From Komagataeibacter medellinensis NBRC 3288 (lineage in GTDB: Bacteria; Pseudomonadota; Alphaproteobacteria; Acetobacterales; Acetobacteraceae), in NCBI RefSeq assembly GCF_000182745.2, contig NC_016027.1, positions 2,076,001 to 2,140,000 of the forward strand: a DNA stretch of 64,000 nt. The letters are read 5' to 3'. How positions within the stretch are numbered: position 1 is the stretch's first letter; each line of letters starts with the position of its first letter. Under the pieces are notes generated by a model. The model saw only the letters and a list, made by a program, of their open reading frames with translations. It did no database searches and was not told where the DNA came from. The translations under genes and the position numbers were made by a program. This document shows, piece after piece, positions 17,698-27,582 of the stretch.

Positions 17698-18933
17698 TTA
17701 ATGGAGATTGCGTTCTTGAGCACTCGCAATTAACAGTTTACCCATGATGTAAAGTCCAAGCGTAGATATGAACACGATAGTCAGGATAATCAGGTTGCGT
17801 GGATATTCGGGCCAGTCGGGCGCGTTTGGTTGTGCAACTTCATCAACATAGATCATCTGCTGATTTGCTTGCTGTTTGGCAGCTTCAAGCGATGCAACAT
17901 TACTGGCTAAGATGCGCTGCTGCATTTCACGTTGTATCATTAAGTCTTCATAACCTGTGATTTTTGGTACAAGAGACTCATTAGAGCCCGTAATAAGCTT
18001 GCCAGACTGTTTTATCTGTTCTTCCAGAATACTGGCTTGCCGCTGGTACGCTGCAATCAACGGACTGTTGGGAGCGGACTCCTTTAACTGATTCAGCTGC
18101 ATGTTTGTAGAAGTAAGCATATTTTGCAGGCTAGTCACAAAACTGATCATTGGGGTTGATTGCCGCAAGGGATCGATTAATGCCACGACATCACGGTATT
18201 CAGCCAGTTTCTGGTTAATGCCACGCAGTTTTGTCTCTGAGGCCTGTACTTCCAGTGACGTAGCATGGATCAGATTATCACGCTGCCGACGATTGATTTC
18301 GTTTACAAGGTTTTCACCGGCGTCCAGAAGAGCACGAGCAACCTTCTGGGAATCTGTTGCACGAAAGGTACGGACTGTAAGAATTGAAATACTAGTTTCC
18401 GAATCCTGTTCGACCAGTACATGTTTCTTATAGAATTTATAAAAATGCTCGAAATTTTTTGAATAACCGAATGATGGAAACCTGGCAAGAAAATCCGCTT
18501 CGGGCCGAGAATAGACATCGAATAGATTATCTTGTTTGATCAAGAGTTCGGCCGCATCGCGGGATTGCAGATAGTCCTGTACTACATATGTATTTTCCGA
18601 AGAAGCACCACCCCCGGCACCACCACTGGCTTGCAGAATATTACTGAGAGAAATGCCTGACTGTGATGACCGTCCACGTACTACAAAATGTGCTTCTGAT
18701 ATGTATTGCGGTGTCGCGATAAACATCAGGTAGAAGGCAGTAAGTAAGGTTGGAACAAGAACGAATATTGTAAAATATAGGTTATTGCGAATCTTGTTTC
18801 GGAATTCATTGAATACCCGTGTCAACATAGAAGTATCCTCCGGGCGATATGGCCCGTTATCGGGAGTATGAAGTTCGGTATTCATCAAACGGGGTTCCGG
18901 AACAAGATGGAGAGAAACATCTGGATGTAACAA
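17698..18933 (-). CDS. kpsE: Capsule-export inner-membrane/periplasmic protein (KpsE/CtrB-like)
   Basis: The 411-residue protein has a cytoplasmic N-terminus, a first membrane segment near residues 55-75 (NLYFTIFVLVPTLLTAFYLMF), a long periplasmic coiled-coil-rich region with ARALLDAGENLVNEINRRQR, and a second membrane segment near 385-403 after PDWPEYPR. This is the PCP-3/KpsE family, which bridges the ABC exporter to the outer-membrane OPX protein. ATG 18885 (MNTELHTP) is an alternative start. It lies directly between kpsD and kpsT with near-touching ends, so the three are probably co-transcribed. Confidence 0.88.
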   Translation of the reverse strand: MLHPDVSLHLVPEPRLMNTELHTPDNGPYRPEDTSMLTRVFNEFRNKIRNNLYFTIFVLVPTLLTAFYLMFIATPQYISEAHFVVRGRSSQSGISLSNILQASGGAGGGASSENTYVVQDYLQSRDAAELLIKQDNLFDVYSRPEADFLARFPSFGYSKNFEHFYKFYKKHVLVEQDSETSISILTVRTFRATDSQKVARALLDAGENLVNEINRRQRDNLIHATSLEVQASETKLRGINQKLAEYRDVVALIDPLRQSTPMISFVTSLQNMLTSTNMQLNQLKESAPNSPLIAAYQRQASILEEQIKQSGKLITGSNESLVPKITGYEDLMIQREMQQRILASNVASLEAAKQQANQQMIYVDEVAQPNAPDWPEYPRNLIILTIVFISTLGLYIMGKLLIASAQERNLH

Positions 18934-18973
18934 GAACTAACACAGAAAATGTTGTTATTTATGAAGGGGCATT

Positions 18974-20236
18974 TTATCTAACAATCCATGCTGCCGTAAT
19001 TCCCGGTGCAATGATTGTGCTGACCAGACCAAAGAATTTATAGAATTTATTACTCCGGGAGCTTGCCACGTAGATCAGATCCTTGTCACGCATCATGAAT
19101 CTCTGCGCTAGGAAATAATTGCTGGGGTTCATCATATCTATCTGATAGATAATCGGTGCTGTAGGTGCATTTTCATCGACTGCTATACCTAAGCGCCGCA
19201 GGATATCTGTGTGCTCAAACCGAAAGAGATATACGGCGTTTGGATCTGCACGTGAATCTATTGGCCCTCCCGCTAGGGAAATAGCCTCTGCCATTGTCAG
19301 AGTTGGTGTTGCAAACTGGATTTGGTTCACATGTTCGCTGGCACCAAAAACGGTGAAGGTACGGGGCTCGTATGTTAATTGGATTCGATCACCAGGTTGC
19401 ACCATAATATTCTGGTTAGGGTCATCCTCAACTGTCTTGAGCGGAAGTTCGGTAACCCGGCCATTACGGGTCAACCGTACCATATAATCCTCATCCATCT
19501 GATTTTGAACTTGATTTTGAGTCTGGCTTACATGCTCCTGTCCGCCTGCAAGCGCAATGACATCTAGGATATGTTCCCGGTTAGGCGTTAGGGGAATGCG
19601 GCTTGGGCGTCGGACCCCGCCATAGACCATCACCGAATTGGCGATGTCTGTTGCAATCCTAACCATCACCTGCGGGGCCGCAGATTTCTGCTTCAGTCGG
19701 TCCAGGATCGCATGGGCAACCTGACTCGTGGTCATGCCCCACACATTAATCTGGCCAGCAAATGGAATCTGGACATTCCCGTTACCATCTACGCCCAACA
19801 AGGGTAGACTGGAGGGGGTTGAGGGACTGGGCATATTATTACTACTGCCCATAGCGTTCCCGCTACCGCCTGAGCCACCGGCCATGGTGGTGCTGGTCGG
19901 ACTGAAAAGTGACGTGCCCACTTCGTATATGGCAACCTGAAGGACATCGCCGGGTGCGACCGTGTCATTGGCGTTTTTGAGCGGATGCGTATCACTGTTA
20001 TCCAGACTGCTGAAAAGAGGCGGTGCCTTGCTTTCCAGCAGACCGACTAATTCTGGCGTAATCGGAATTATACCGTAGCCTATGGTATTTTTTTTTGGAT
20101 TACGCTGGGCATGATTGACCTGCGTTTCTGTTGGACCACTATCTGGCAGTGCGCTGCATCCTGTCAGCAACAGGAGCCCTCCGATTAGCGCAATGCTTCC
20201 TCTCCTGTTTTGAACACGACGTTGAAATAAATTCAA
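18974..20236 (-). CDS. kpsD: Polysaccharide export outer-membrane lipoprotein (OPX, KpsD/Wza-like)
   Basis: The frame is open from ATG 20341, but only a start at TTG 20236 puts the lipobox LLTGC about 26 residues in, giving a normal lipoprotein signal (GGLLLLTGCSAL). The mature part contains the Poly_export domain (NDTVAPGDVLQVAIYEVG), two SLBB-like repeats (VMVYGGVRRPSRIPL and FTVFGASEHVNQIQF) and a C-terminal amphipathic region. It forms the outer-membrane exit for capsule, working with KpsE and KpsM/T. The upstream DNA is an IS relic, so the native promoter may be lost or supplied from elsewhere. Confidence 0.88.
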   Translation of the reverse strand: MNLFQRRVQNRRGSIALIGGLLLLTGCSALPDSGPTETQVNHAQRNPKKNTIGYGIIPITPELVGLLESKAPPLFSSLDNSDTHPLKNANDTVAPGDVLQVAIYEVGTSLFSPTSTTMAGGSGGSGNAMGSSNNMPSPSTPSSLPLLGVDGNGNVQIPFAGQINVWGMTTSQVAHAILDRLKQKSAAPQVMVRIATDIANSVMVYGGVRRPSRIPLTPNREHILDVIALAGGQEHVSQTQNQVQNQMDEDYMVRLTRNGRVTELPLKTVEDDPNQNIMVQPGDRIQLTYEPRTFTVFGASEHVNQIQFATPTLTMAEAISLAGGPIDSRADPNAVYLFRFEHTDILRRLGIAVDENAPTAPIIYQIDMMNPSNYFLAQRFMMRDKDLIYVASSRSNKFYKFFGLVSTIIAPGITAAWIVR

Positions 20237-20394
20237 ATCTTTAGGGGAACAGGAGATTGTCAATGTGGCACCGCAGCTAAGGGTTATGGGATAATAAGAC
20301 AGTCGGGGGAGGTAGCCCACACATATCAAGCATACAATCAATGATCATAGCGGACAGTCTTTTATCAGATACTTTCTAGGCTGACCATACGCAG

Positions 20395-20727
20395 AGTAGT
20401 GGGGCGTTCATATAGTCTCCTGACGCTTGTATGGCACTGTGGTGCCTACGTCGCAGACCGCACCAGAATGTGCTCGTGCATGTTGTCGTTCGGTTTGCTA
20501 ACCTGCCGTTCCTTTCTGGAGGATTGCCACATAGTTGTTCATTCGCTGGTCGAAGCTTGGTGTGTGGCAGCACTTTTTTGAAAAAGTCAAAGGCAAGAAC
20601 ACGGCATTGGGTATGGTCTTTCTTGATGGCACGGCGATCCGTGCCCATCACAAGGCGGCCGGAGCAGCAAAATAAAGGAAATGCAGAGAACGTAGAAGTG
20701 GTCCCGTTCGTTCGGACAGTTTTTGGT
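20395..20727 (+). pseudogene. IS5-type transposase relic, first part
   Basis: The plus strand near 20600-20680 reads ALGMVFLDGTAIRAHHKAAGA, the catalytic Asp region of an IS1031-type transposase, then a frameshift and stop. Upstream of this only weak traces are visible. The relic is broken at 20728 by the IS903-like element and appears to resume at 21687. Confidence 0.6.
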
Positions 20728-21686
20728 GGCTTTGTGGCAGAAATAGCTTGTTCCTGGATTCACGGAATGAAACCAGGGTGGTAGCTGATTATGATGAGCA
20801 AGCCGCCATCCCCGATCTACCGCACGACGAACTGGCCTTCGTATAATGCCGCGCTGAAGCAGCGAGGCTCGCTGACGGTGTGGTTTGACCCGGCCATGGT
20901 CTGGAACGGGCTACCGACGGGACGCCGCGGTCGCAAACCCGACTATAGCGATGTCGCCATCCAGACCTGTCTGACACTGAAGGTTTTGTTTGGCATGACT
21001 CTGAGGCAGGCGACGGGCTTTGTCGAAAGTCTGCTTCGTCTGCGTGGTCTGTTCCGGATTTCAGCACTCTGGGCCGTCGGCAGAAATCCCTGACGGTCGA
21101 CATTCCCTATCGTAACTCGAAACGCAGGATCTGGCGCAAGCTTCACATCGGTATTGATGAGCGAACATTGGAAATCCAGGCTGCCGAAATCACCGGTAAC
21201 GACGTTGGTGACGCGCCGGTTCTGCCGATGTTGCTGGCGCAGATCCCCCAGGATGAAGAGAGTGGCAGCGTGACGGTTGACGGCGCCTATAACACCCGAA
21301 GCTGCCACAACATCATCGTAAAACGAGGTGCCGATGCAATCATTCCACCCCGACAAAATGCAAAACCGTGGCGCCCGACAATGCCTGACGCCCGAGCCAG
21401 AAATGAGGCCATACGGGCTTCAGAATGCTTCGGGCGGGCGATCTGGCGACGCTGGAGCGGGTATCACCGCCGAAGCCGCGTCGAGACGAAAATGCACTGC
21501 ATCAAACTGCTCGGTCAGCGCCTCACGGCGAGAGACTTTGATCGTCAGGTCACGGAGTTCTTCGTGCGTATCGCGATCCTCAATCAGTTCACCGCGCTCG
21601 GAATCCCACTCACCGCGGCTATTCAGTAAATCATAAGTCCCAGAATGGGAGGTCCATAACCAAAACTCCATTTGTGCAACAGAGCC
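20728..21686 (+). mobile_element. ISe: IS903-like element, 959 bp
   Basis: The left end GGCTTTGTGGCAGAAAT and right end (complement GGCTCTGTTGCACAAAT) are IS903-type inverted repeats. I see no 9-bp direct repeat at the edges. The element lies inside a decayed IS5-type gene between kpsD and kpsM, and its left 59 bases recur at 652-710. Confidence 0.75.
20791..21629 (+). pseudogene. IS903-like transposase, frameshifted with internal loss
   Basis: The first part (20791-21093) has TNWPSYNAALKQRGSLTVW and QTCLTLKVLFGMTLRQATGF. The frame then changes and continues with STLGRRQKSLTVDIPYRN, directly followed by SKRRIWRKLHIGID, so the segment with the first catalytic Asp is deleted. The rest, VTVDGAYNTRSCH and a Glu-containing region ending TALGIPLTAAIQ, reads to 21629. 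With the first Asp lost it cannot be active. Confidence 0.75.
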
Positions 21687-22005
21687 CTCTTGCGCGTAAC
21701 CTTGCCCATAAAACCCGTCCTCTCTCAGGCCAGATTATAGCTTATCGCCCTGTCCGAGAAACGGGGTTTACCTCCCGTCACCAGGGATCATGAGGTGCTT
21801 GGCCTCACATGGATGCTTGGGACAGCAAGACTGAGTAGCCGTAGATGGTTATGGCTGGGCGCATTCCTTTATGCTTATGCTGTTGCCCGGACAGGTGCAC
21901 GAATTGCCATACGCTACGAAAAGACAGCTGCGCCCTTCCTCTCCGTCATGCTCATTGCGGCTACGCAGTCTACATCAAGATTTAACAGGCTTAGCAGTTT
22001 TTCTA
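21687..22005 (+). pseudogene. IS5-type transposase relic, C-terminal part
   Basis: Around 21880-21965 the plus strand reads ARIAIRYEKTAAPFLSVMLI, the typical C-terminal end of IS1031-group transposases (compare RYEKTAMSFLAVIHSAA at 15185). It is probably the other half of the relic at 20395-20727 that ISe entered. No gene is open here. It ends about 20 bases before the end of kpsM. Confidence 0.55.
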
Positions 22006-22026
22006 TCACATCAATGGAGAGCATGG

Positions 22027-22839
22027 TTACTGAACAAGTATATATTTACGAACGCGAAGAGTTAGATATAGACCTATAATAACAAGAAGAAGATTTACAA
22101 ACAAACAATAAGATATATCGTAATGGGCATGTGCGTTTAAGCCAAATTGGCCTTCGCGTATCATTTCTATATTATCTACGCTAGGGGAAAGCATCATGTA
22201 CCAGCGATATTTCGGAGGAAGCCAGTCGACCATGGTAAATGCGCCTGTAAAGGGAAGCGTCAGATAGCTGAAAACTCCCATTATTTTTTCAACAAATTCA
22301 GACATTTCGCTAAGCGATGCGAAAATCATGGCTGTCGCCGTACAAAAGACGGCATGAAAAATTAGCCCCAGATAGAGTATGCCGTAAAACTGGGGGGGCT
22401 TCATGAAACCCAGGAAATTTGCCCCACAAGTTACAAGCAGTCCGGCCATCAAGGTGCCGATGATCTCTAGGCTAGCGCGTGCCAGAATAATAGTCATCGG
22501 GGTAACCTGGCGATGGAATAGCAGGCTGCCGTTGGCTTCAAAAGCTTTTACGGCCTGTCCAAGGCAATGCCGCCACATTGTAAGGGGAACATATCCCGTA
22601 ATCACGATGGCCGTCATGGGCAAGCCGTGTTCATGCGAGGGGCGTATGGCTGTCCATAGAATCGCAACGCCGGCACAGAACAGGATGGGTTCTCCCAGTA
22701 CCCAAAGAAAGCCGATGTTTTCGCGCCCGTACCGGGTGTGGATTTCGCGCATTATCAGGGCATAGATAACACGTAACTGACGGCCGAAATCAGCTTTTAA
22801 ACGTTGATAAGTGCTCTGCATGGCTTCGGATGTCTGCAT
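22027..22839 (-). CDS. kpsM: Capsule-export ABC transporter permease
   Basis: The 270-residue ABC-2 type permease has an N-terminal amphipathic stretch, the REIHTRYGRENIGFLWVLGEP segment typical of polysaccharide exporters, and about six membrane segments (for example ILFCAGVAILWTAI, LEIIGTLMAGLLVTCGA, FHAVFCTATAMIFASL and CLFVNLLLVIIGLYL). The TMVDWLPPKYRWYMMLSP loop is also family-like. It forms the membrane channel driven by KpsT. It points the same way as kpsD-E-T but is separated from kpsD by 1.7 kb of IS relics. The gap to rho upstream (22840-23237) holds its own promoter region. Confidence 0.9.
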   Translation of the reverse strand: MQTSEAMQSTYQRLKADFGRQLRVIYALIMREIHTRYGRENIGFLWVLGEPILFCAGVAILWTAIRPSHEHGLPMTAIVITGYVPLTMWRHCLGQAVKAFEANGSLLFHRQVTPMTIILARASLEIIGTLMAGLLVTCGANFLGFMKPPQFYGILYLGLIFHAVFCTATAMIFASLSEMSEFVEKIMGVFSYLTLPFTGAFTMVDWLPPKYRWYMMLSPSVDNIEMIREGQFGLNAHAHYDISYCLFVNLLLVIIGLYLTLRVRKYILVQ

Positions 22840-23035
22840 CGAGTGTGTACTTTCGTATATGTACCAACAGAGTTATCGCTGACTTATCAGTGTATTGCTC
22901 CACGCCAAACGCATCCACATTCGTGAGGCGGGGCAAGGGGAATTAGGCAGGAGTATGTCCGTCATTGGCAAACCAACACGTCAGGCAGCGAATTGCACGC
23001 TTTTATGGCAATTTCTTGCAAATCTGTCGAGAGGC

Positions 23036-23062
23036 TTGACGGCAATCAGTTGAAGGTATAAC
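23036..23062 (+). promoter_or_regulatory. Putative promoter of rho
   Basis: TTGACG (23036-23041) and TATAAC (23057-23062) are separated by 15 bases; a 17-base reading with TAACCT is also possible. It lies about 175 bases before the chosen rho start, leaving a long leader in which Rho autoregulation is possible. In the rest of the 398-base gap I see no gene. Confidence 0.45.
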
Positions 23063-23237
23063 CTTCCTGCATTCTGAAAAATATTTTTCGGAATCCCCGC
23101 CTTTACCTGTTAAGCTATATCAATCATTTGGATCATGGTGTGATCCATGCAGGCGTGCGCCAGATGCGTCTCGTGTCAATTGATTGCTGGTTTAACCTAT
23201 CCCTTCCGTGAACTGCCCACTTATAGGCATATCCTGC

Positions 23238-24548
23238 ATGCAACTCGCCGAACTCAAGGCCAAATCTCCTGCAGACCTTTTAGCCTACGCTGAAAGTCTG
23301 AACATTGAAAACGCATCATCTCTTCGCAAGCAGGAGCTGATGTTCACGATCCTCAAGACCCTGGCTGATAATGATCAGGCGATCTACGGGGACGGCACGC
23401 TCGAAATCCTGTCCGACGGTTTCGGTTTTCTCCGCTCGCCGGAAGCCAATTACCTGCCCGGACCGGATGACATCTACATTTCTCCCAGTCAGGTCCGTCG
23501 TTTTGGTCTGCGCACCGGTGATACGGTGGAAGGCCAGATCCGCGCTCCGCGTGATGGCGAGCGGTATTTTGCTCTGCTCAAGGTCAATGCGATCAATTTC
23601 GAGCCGCCCGAGGCGGTGCGCCAGCGCATTAATTTTGACAACCTGACCCCGCTTTATCCGGAACGCCGGTTGAAGATGGAAGTCGAGAACTCGGCTATTG
23701 GTGGTGCGGACGAAGCCCTCACTAATGGCAAGGGGAAGGGCAAGACGCCTAACCGGGATTTCACGTCGCGTGTGATCGATCTGGTCTCGCCCATCGGCAT
23801 GGGCCAGCGTGCGCTGATCGTTGCCCCGCCGCGTACCGGCAAGACGGTGATGCTGCAGAGCATCGCCTCCTCTATTTCCGCCAATCATCCCGAAGTTTTT
23901 TTAATTGTGCTGTTGATTGATGAGCGCCCGGAAGAAGTGACGGATATGGCCCGCTCCGTGCGGGGGGAAGTGGTGTCCTCCACCTTTGATGAGCCCGCGA
24001 CCCGCCACGTGCAGGTAACGGAAATGGTTCTGGAAAAAGCCAAGCGTCTGGTCGAACACAAGCGTGACGTTGTGATTTTGCTTGATTCGATTACGCGTCT
24101 GGCACGTGCTTACAACACCGTTGTGCCCTCATCGGGTAAGGTGCTGACCGGTGGTGTGGATGCCAATGCGCTGCAACGCCCCAAGCGCTTCTTCGGTGCA
24201 GCCCGTAATATCGAGGAAGGCGGCTCATTGACCATCATCGCCACCGCCCTGATCGACACCGGTAGCCGTATGGATGAGGTCATCTTTGAAGAGTTCAAGG
24301 GCACGGGTAACTCCGAACTGATCCTTGACCGCAAGCTGGCTGACAAGCGGACGTTCCCCGCCATCGACATCACCAAGAGCGGCACCCGTAAGGAAGAACT
24401 GCTGGTTGATCGTGCCGATCTGGCCAAGATGTGGGTCCTTCGTCGTATCCTTGCGCCCATGGGCACGATGGATGCGATGGACTTCCTGCTCGACAAGCTC
24501 AAATACAGCAAGACCAACCACGACTTCTTTGATGCGATGAACACCTGA
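23238..24548 (+). CDS. rho: Transcription termination factor Rho
   Basis: The protein is 436 residues from ATG 23238 ([15 protein letters not shown]); the in-frame GTG 23208 would add ten residues with no family match. The order is the N-terminal helix bundle, the cold-shock RNA-binding domain ([21 protein letters not shown]), and the RecA-like motor with Walker [10 protein letters not shown] and Walker [17 protein letters not shown]. The hexamer binds C-rich RNA and ends transcription. The length and motifs are normal. The rho-mnmE-mnmG-rsmG-parAB order is typical for Alphaproteobacteria, though here qor and ogt-like genes sit between rho and mnmE. Confidence 0.98.
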   Translation: MQLAELKAKSPADLLAYAESLNIENASSLRKQELMFTILKTLADNDQAIYGDGTLEILSDGFGFLRSPEANYLPGPDDIYISPSQVRRFGLRTGDTVEGQIRAPRDGERYFALLKVNAINFEPPEAVRQRINFDNLTPLYPERRLKMEVENSAIGGADEALTNGKGKGKTPNRDFTSRVIDLVSPIGMGQRALIVAPPRTGKTVMLQSIASSISANHPEVFLIVLLIDERPEEVTDMARSVRGEVVSSTFDEPATRHVQVTEMVLEKAKRLVEHKRDVVILLDSITRLARAYNTVVPSSGKVLTGGVDANALQRPKRFFGAARNIEEGGSLTIIATALIDTGSRMDEVIFEEFKGTGNSELILDRKLADKRTFPAIDITKSGTRKEELLVDRADLAKMWVLRRILAPMGTMDAMDFLLDKLKYSKTNHDFFDAMNT

Positions 24549-24571
24549 TTGCGCTGGATTATCGTGACGAC

Positions 24572-24603
24572 AAAAACCCCGGCCTTTTCGCCGGGGTTTT
24601 TTA
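24572..24603 (+). terminator. Rho-independent terminator after rho
   Basis: A strong hairpin AACCCCGGC-(CTTTTC)-GCCGGGGTT is followed by a T run, 24 bases after the rho stop codon. The stem is G/C-rich and flanked by A and T runs. Confidence 0.9.
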
Positions 24604-24620
24604 TGTCCTGATGATTCATA

Positions 24621-24699
24621 GAAGTTTTTGGGTGCTGTCTTTTTTCAAAAAGGCGGCATTCTTTTGAAGCTTTTTGAAAAAAGCTTCACCAAAAACTTC
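24621..24699. repeat. 79-bp palindromic intergenic repeat, copy 1
   Basis: The unit starts GAAGTTTTTGG and ends CCAAAAACTTC. Inside are an A/T-rich stretch with AAAAAGGCGGC and a near-perfect hairpin GAAGCTTTTTGAAAAAAGCTTC. Similar units lie at 43625-43700 and 59096-59172. It is between rho and the convergent qor gene. Confidence 0.75.
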
Positions 24700-24711
24700 T
24701 TTATGAAAGGC

Positions 24712-25683
24712 TCAGGGTAACAGGATGGTGCTGCCCGTGGTCTTGCGTGATTCCAGGGCAATATGCGCCTGTGCCGCGTCCTTCAACGCAAAGGACTGGC
24801 CGATAAGGGGTTTGATCACGCCCTTTTCCACCAGACCAAACAGCTCCCGTGCGGCATGGAGCAGGGCAGGGCGCTGGGCAATGTAGGTCATGAGCAGGGG
24901 GCGGGTCAGGTACAGGCTGCCATGGGCCGCCAGGGTGCCGACATCCACCCCGGTCACGGCACCAGATGCATTGCCGTAGCTGACCATCAACCCCCGTGGG
25001 GCAAGGCAGGACAGGCTGCTCTCGAATGTTGCTTTGCCAATGCTGTCATAGACCACTTTCAACATGCGACCATCCGTCAGGTTACGCACCTGGTCAGCTA
25101 CGTTTTCAGTGCCGATAATGACATTCGCCGCCCCGTTGGCCCGTGCCAGTTCGGCTTTGGCTTCGGTCGAGACCACGCCAATGACACGGGCCCCGAGATG
25201 CCGCGCCCACTGACACATGAGCAGGCCCACGCCACCGGCGGCGGCATAGACCAGGATGTCTTCGCCTGGCTGCACACGATAGACCTCGCGCAGCAGCATG
25301 TGCACGCTCAGACCACGCAGCATGATGGCGGCAGCGGTATCGAACCCGATGGTATCGGGCAGTGGAACAACGCGATCGGCCGCGATAGTGCGGAATGTGG
25401 CGTAGCCGCCCGGTGTGGCAGGATAGGCCACGCGCATGCCGGGCTGCATACCCTGTACATTGACCCCGACCGCCGTGACCGTGCCTGCACCTTCCATGCC
25501 CGGAATGGCGGGCAGGGCAGGGAATTTGTACAGGCCGCTGCGGAAATAGGTGTCGATGAAATTGACCCCAACCGCTTCCTGCCGCAATACGATTTCGTTG
25601 GGTGCCGGTGTGGGCACGGGCAGGGATTCAAGTCGGAGAACCTCTGGCCCCCCATATTCATGCACGCGGATGACTGTGTTCAT
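24712..25683 (-). CDS. qor: Quinone oxidoreductase (MDR superfamily, Qor-like)
   Basis: The 323-residue start is ATG 25683 (MNTVIRVHEYGGPEVLRLE); longer readings of the frame run into the upstream gene and are not family-like. It has the GroES-like N-terminal domain (NFIDTYFRSGLY, IPGMEGAGTV, no zinc ligands) and a Rossmann domain with YAAAGGVGLLMCQWA for NADPH. Such enzymes reduce quinones or enones with NADPH in the cytoplasm. It is downstream of and in the same direction as the alkyltransferase-like gene, 23 bases away, suggesting a two-gene unit. Confidence 0.9.
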   Translation of the reverse strand: MNTVIRVHEYGGPEVLRLESLPVPTPAPNEIVLRQEAVGVNFIDTYFRSGLYKFPALPAIPGMEGAGTVTAVGVNVQGMQPGMRVAYPATPGGYATFRTIAADRVVPLPDTIGFDTAAAIMLRGLSVHMLLREVYRVQPGEDILVYAAAGGVGLLMCQWARHLGARVIGVVSTEAKAELARANGAANVIIGTENVADQVRNLTDGRMLKVVYDSIGKATFESSLSCLAPRGLMVSYGNASGAVTGVDVGTLAAHGSLYLTRPLLMTYIAQRPALLHAARELFGLVEKGVIKPLIGQSFALKDAAQAHIALESRKTTGSTILLP

Positions 25684-25706
25684 GGCATTGGTCCCGGAAA
25701 ACTGGA

Positions 25707-26177
25707 TCAGGATTTGGATGTGACGGAAAGCGTTTCCAGATTGCGGAGAAACTGCCGGTCGCGTGCGCCTTCTTCTCCCGGATAACTCTCGGGGTCGTAT
25801 TCGGGGCAGTCTTCCAGGTCGATGCGGTGGCAGGGGATGAGAATGGGGATAGGATTTTCCCCACATGCGCTGACAATGTCTTCGGGTGTGACATCGGCCA
25901 GGCGGGCCGCATCTTTCCAGTAAATCTGCTGGCCTGCGGGTATGGTCAGCATGAAGCGCCATGCCTTGACCTGTTCCGGTGTGCCGTAGGGTTCCAGCGG
26001 CAGGGTGCACGGTGCGGTATCACCATCAAAATAGGCGTCCAGCCACGTACGTGCCTGCTGCAGCACGGGTGTTTCTTCCTGATCCCGGCCCCAGCCCCAG
26101 TCCAGTGCGACGATTTTCTCGTCTTCAACCGATATGGTCAGCGGCGCCAGTGGCGAATGCATTGAAAGTTGTGGCAT
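25707..26177 (-). CDS. ogt: Methylated-DNA--cysteine methyltransferase-like protein
   Basis: The 156 residues have an Ogt/MGMT fold: an N-terminal strand domain ([17 protein letters not shown]), [24 protein letters not shown], and [10 protein letters not shown] with the active-site Cys of PCHR. The family's later G-hG-G-Y loop is missing; instead there is an acidic tail ([25 protein letters not shown]). It would remove alkyl groups from O6-guanine, or act as an alkyltransferase-like protein. It is transcribed away from mnmE. Confidence 0.72.
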   Translation of the reverse strand: MPQLSMHSPLAPLTISVEDEKIVALDWGWGRDQEETPVLQQARTWLDAYFDGDTAPCTLPLEPYGTPEQVKAWRFMLTIPAGQQIYWKDAARLADVTPEDIVSACGENPIPILIPCHRIDLEDCPEYDPESYPGEEGARDRQFLRNLETLSVTSKS

Positions 26178-26262
26178 GAGTCACCTTGATCAGGACAAAG
26201 AGGTGAACGATAACGCCGTTCCCGCTACTGGCAAAATGATGATGGGCGTTATGGAGATTTTC

Positions 26263-27570
<1,308 letters not shown>

Positions 27571-27582
27571 GAGTAAGGCGGG

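Noticed and set aside
25684-26010. N-terminal extension of qor to 432 residues
   Set aside because: The extension overlaps the alkyltransferase gene in another frame and is Arg/His-rich; ATG 25683 fits the family N-terminus.
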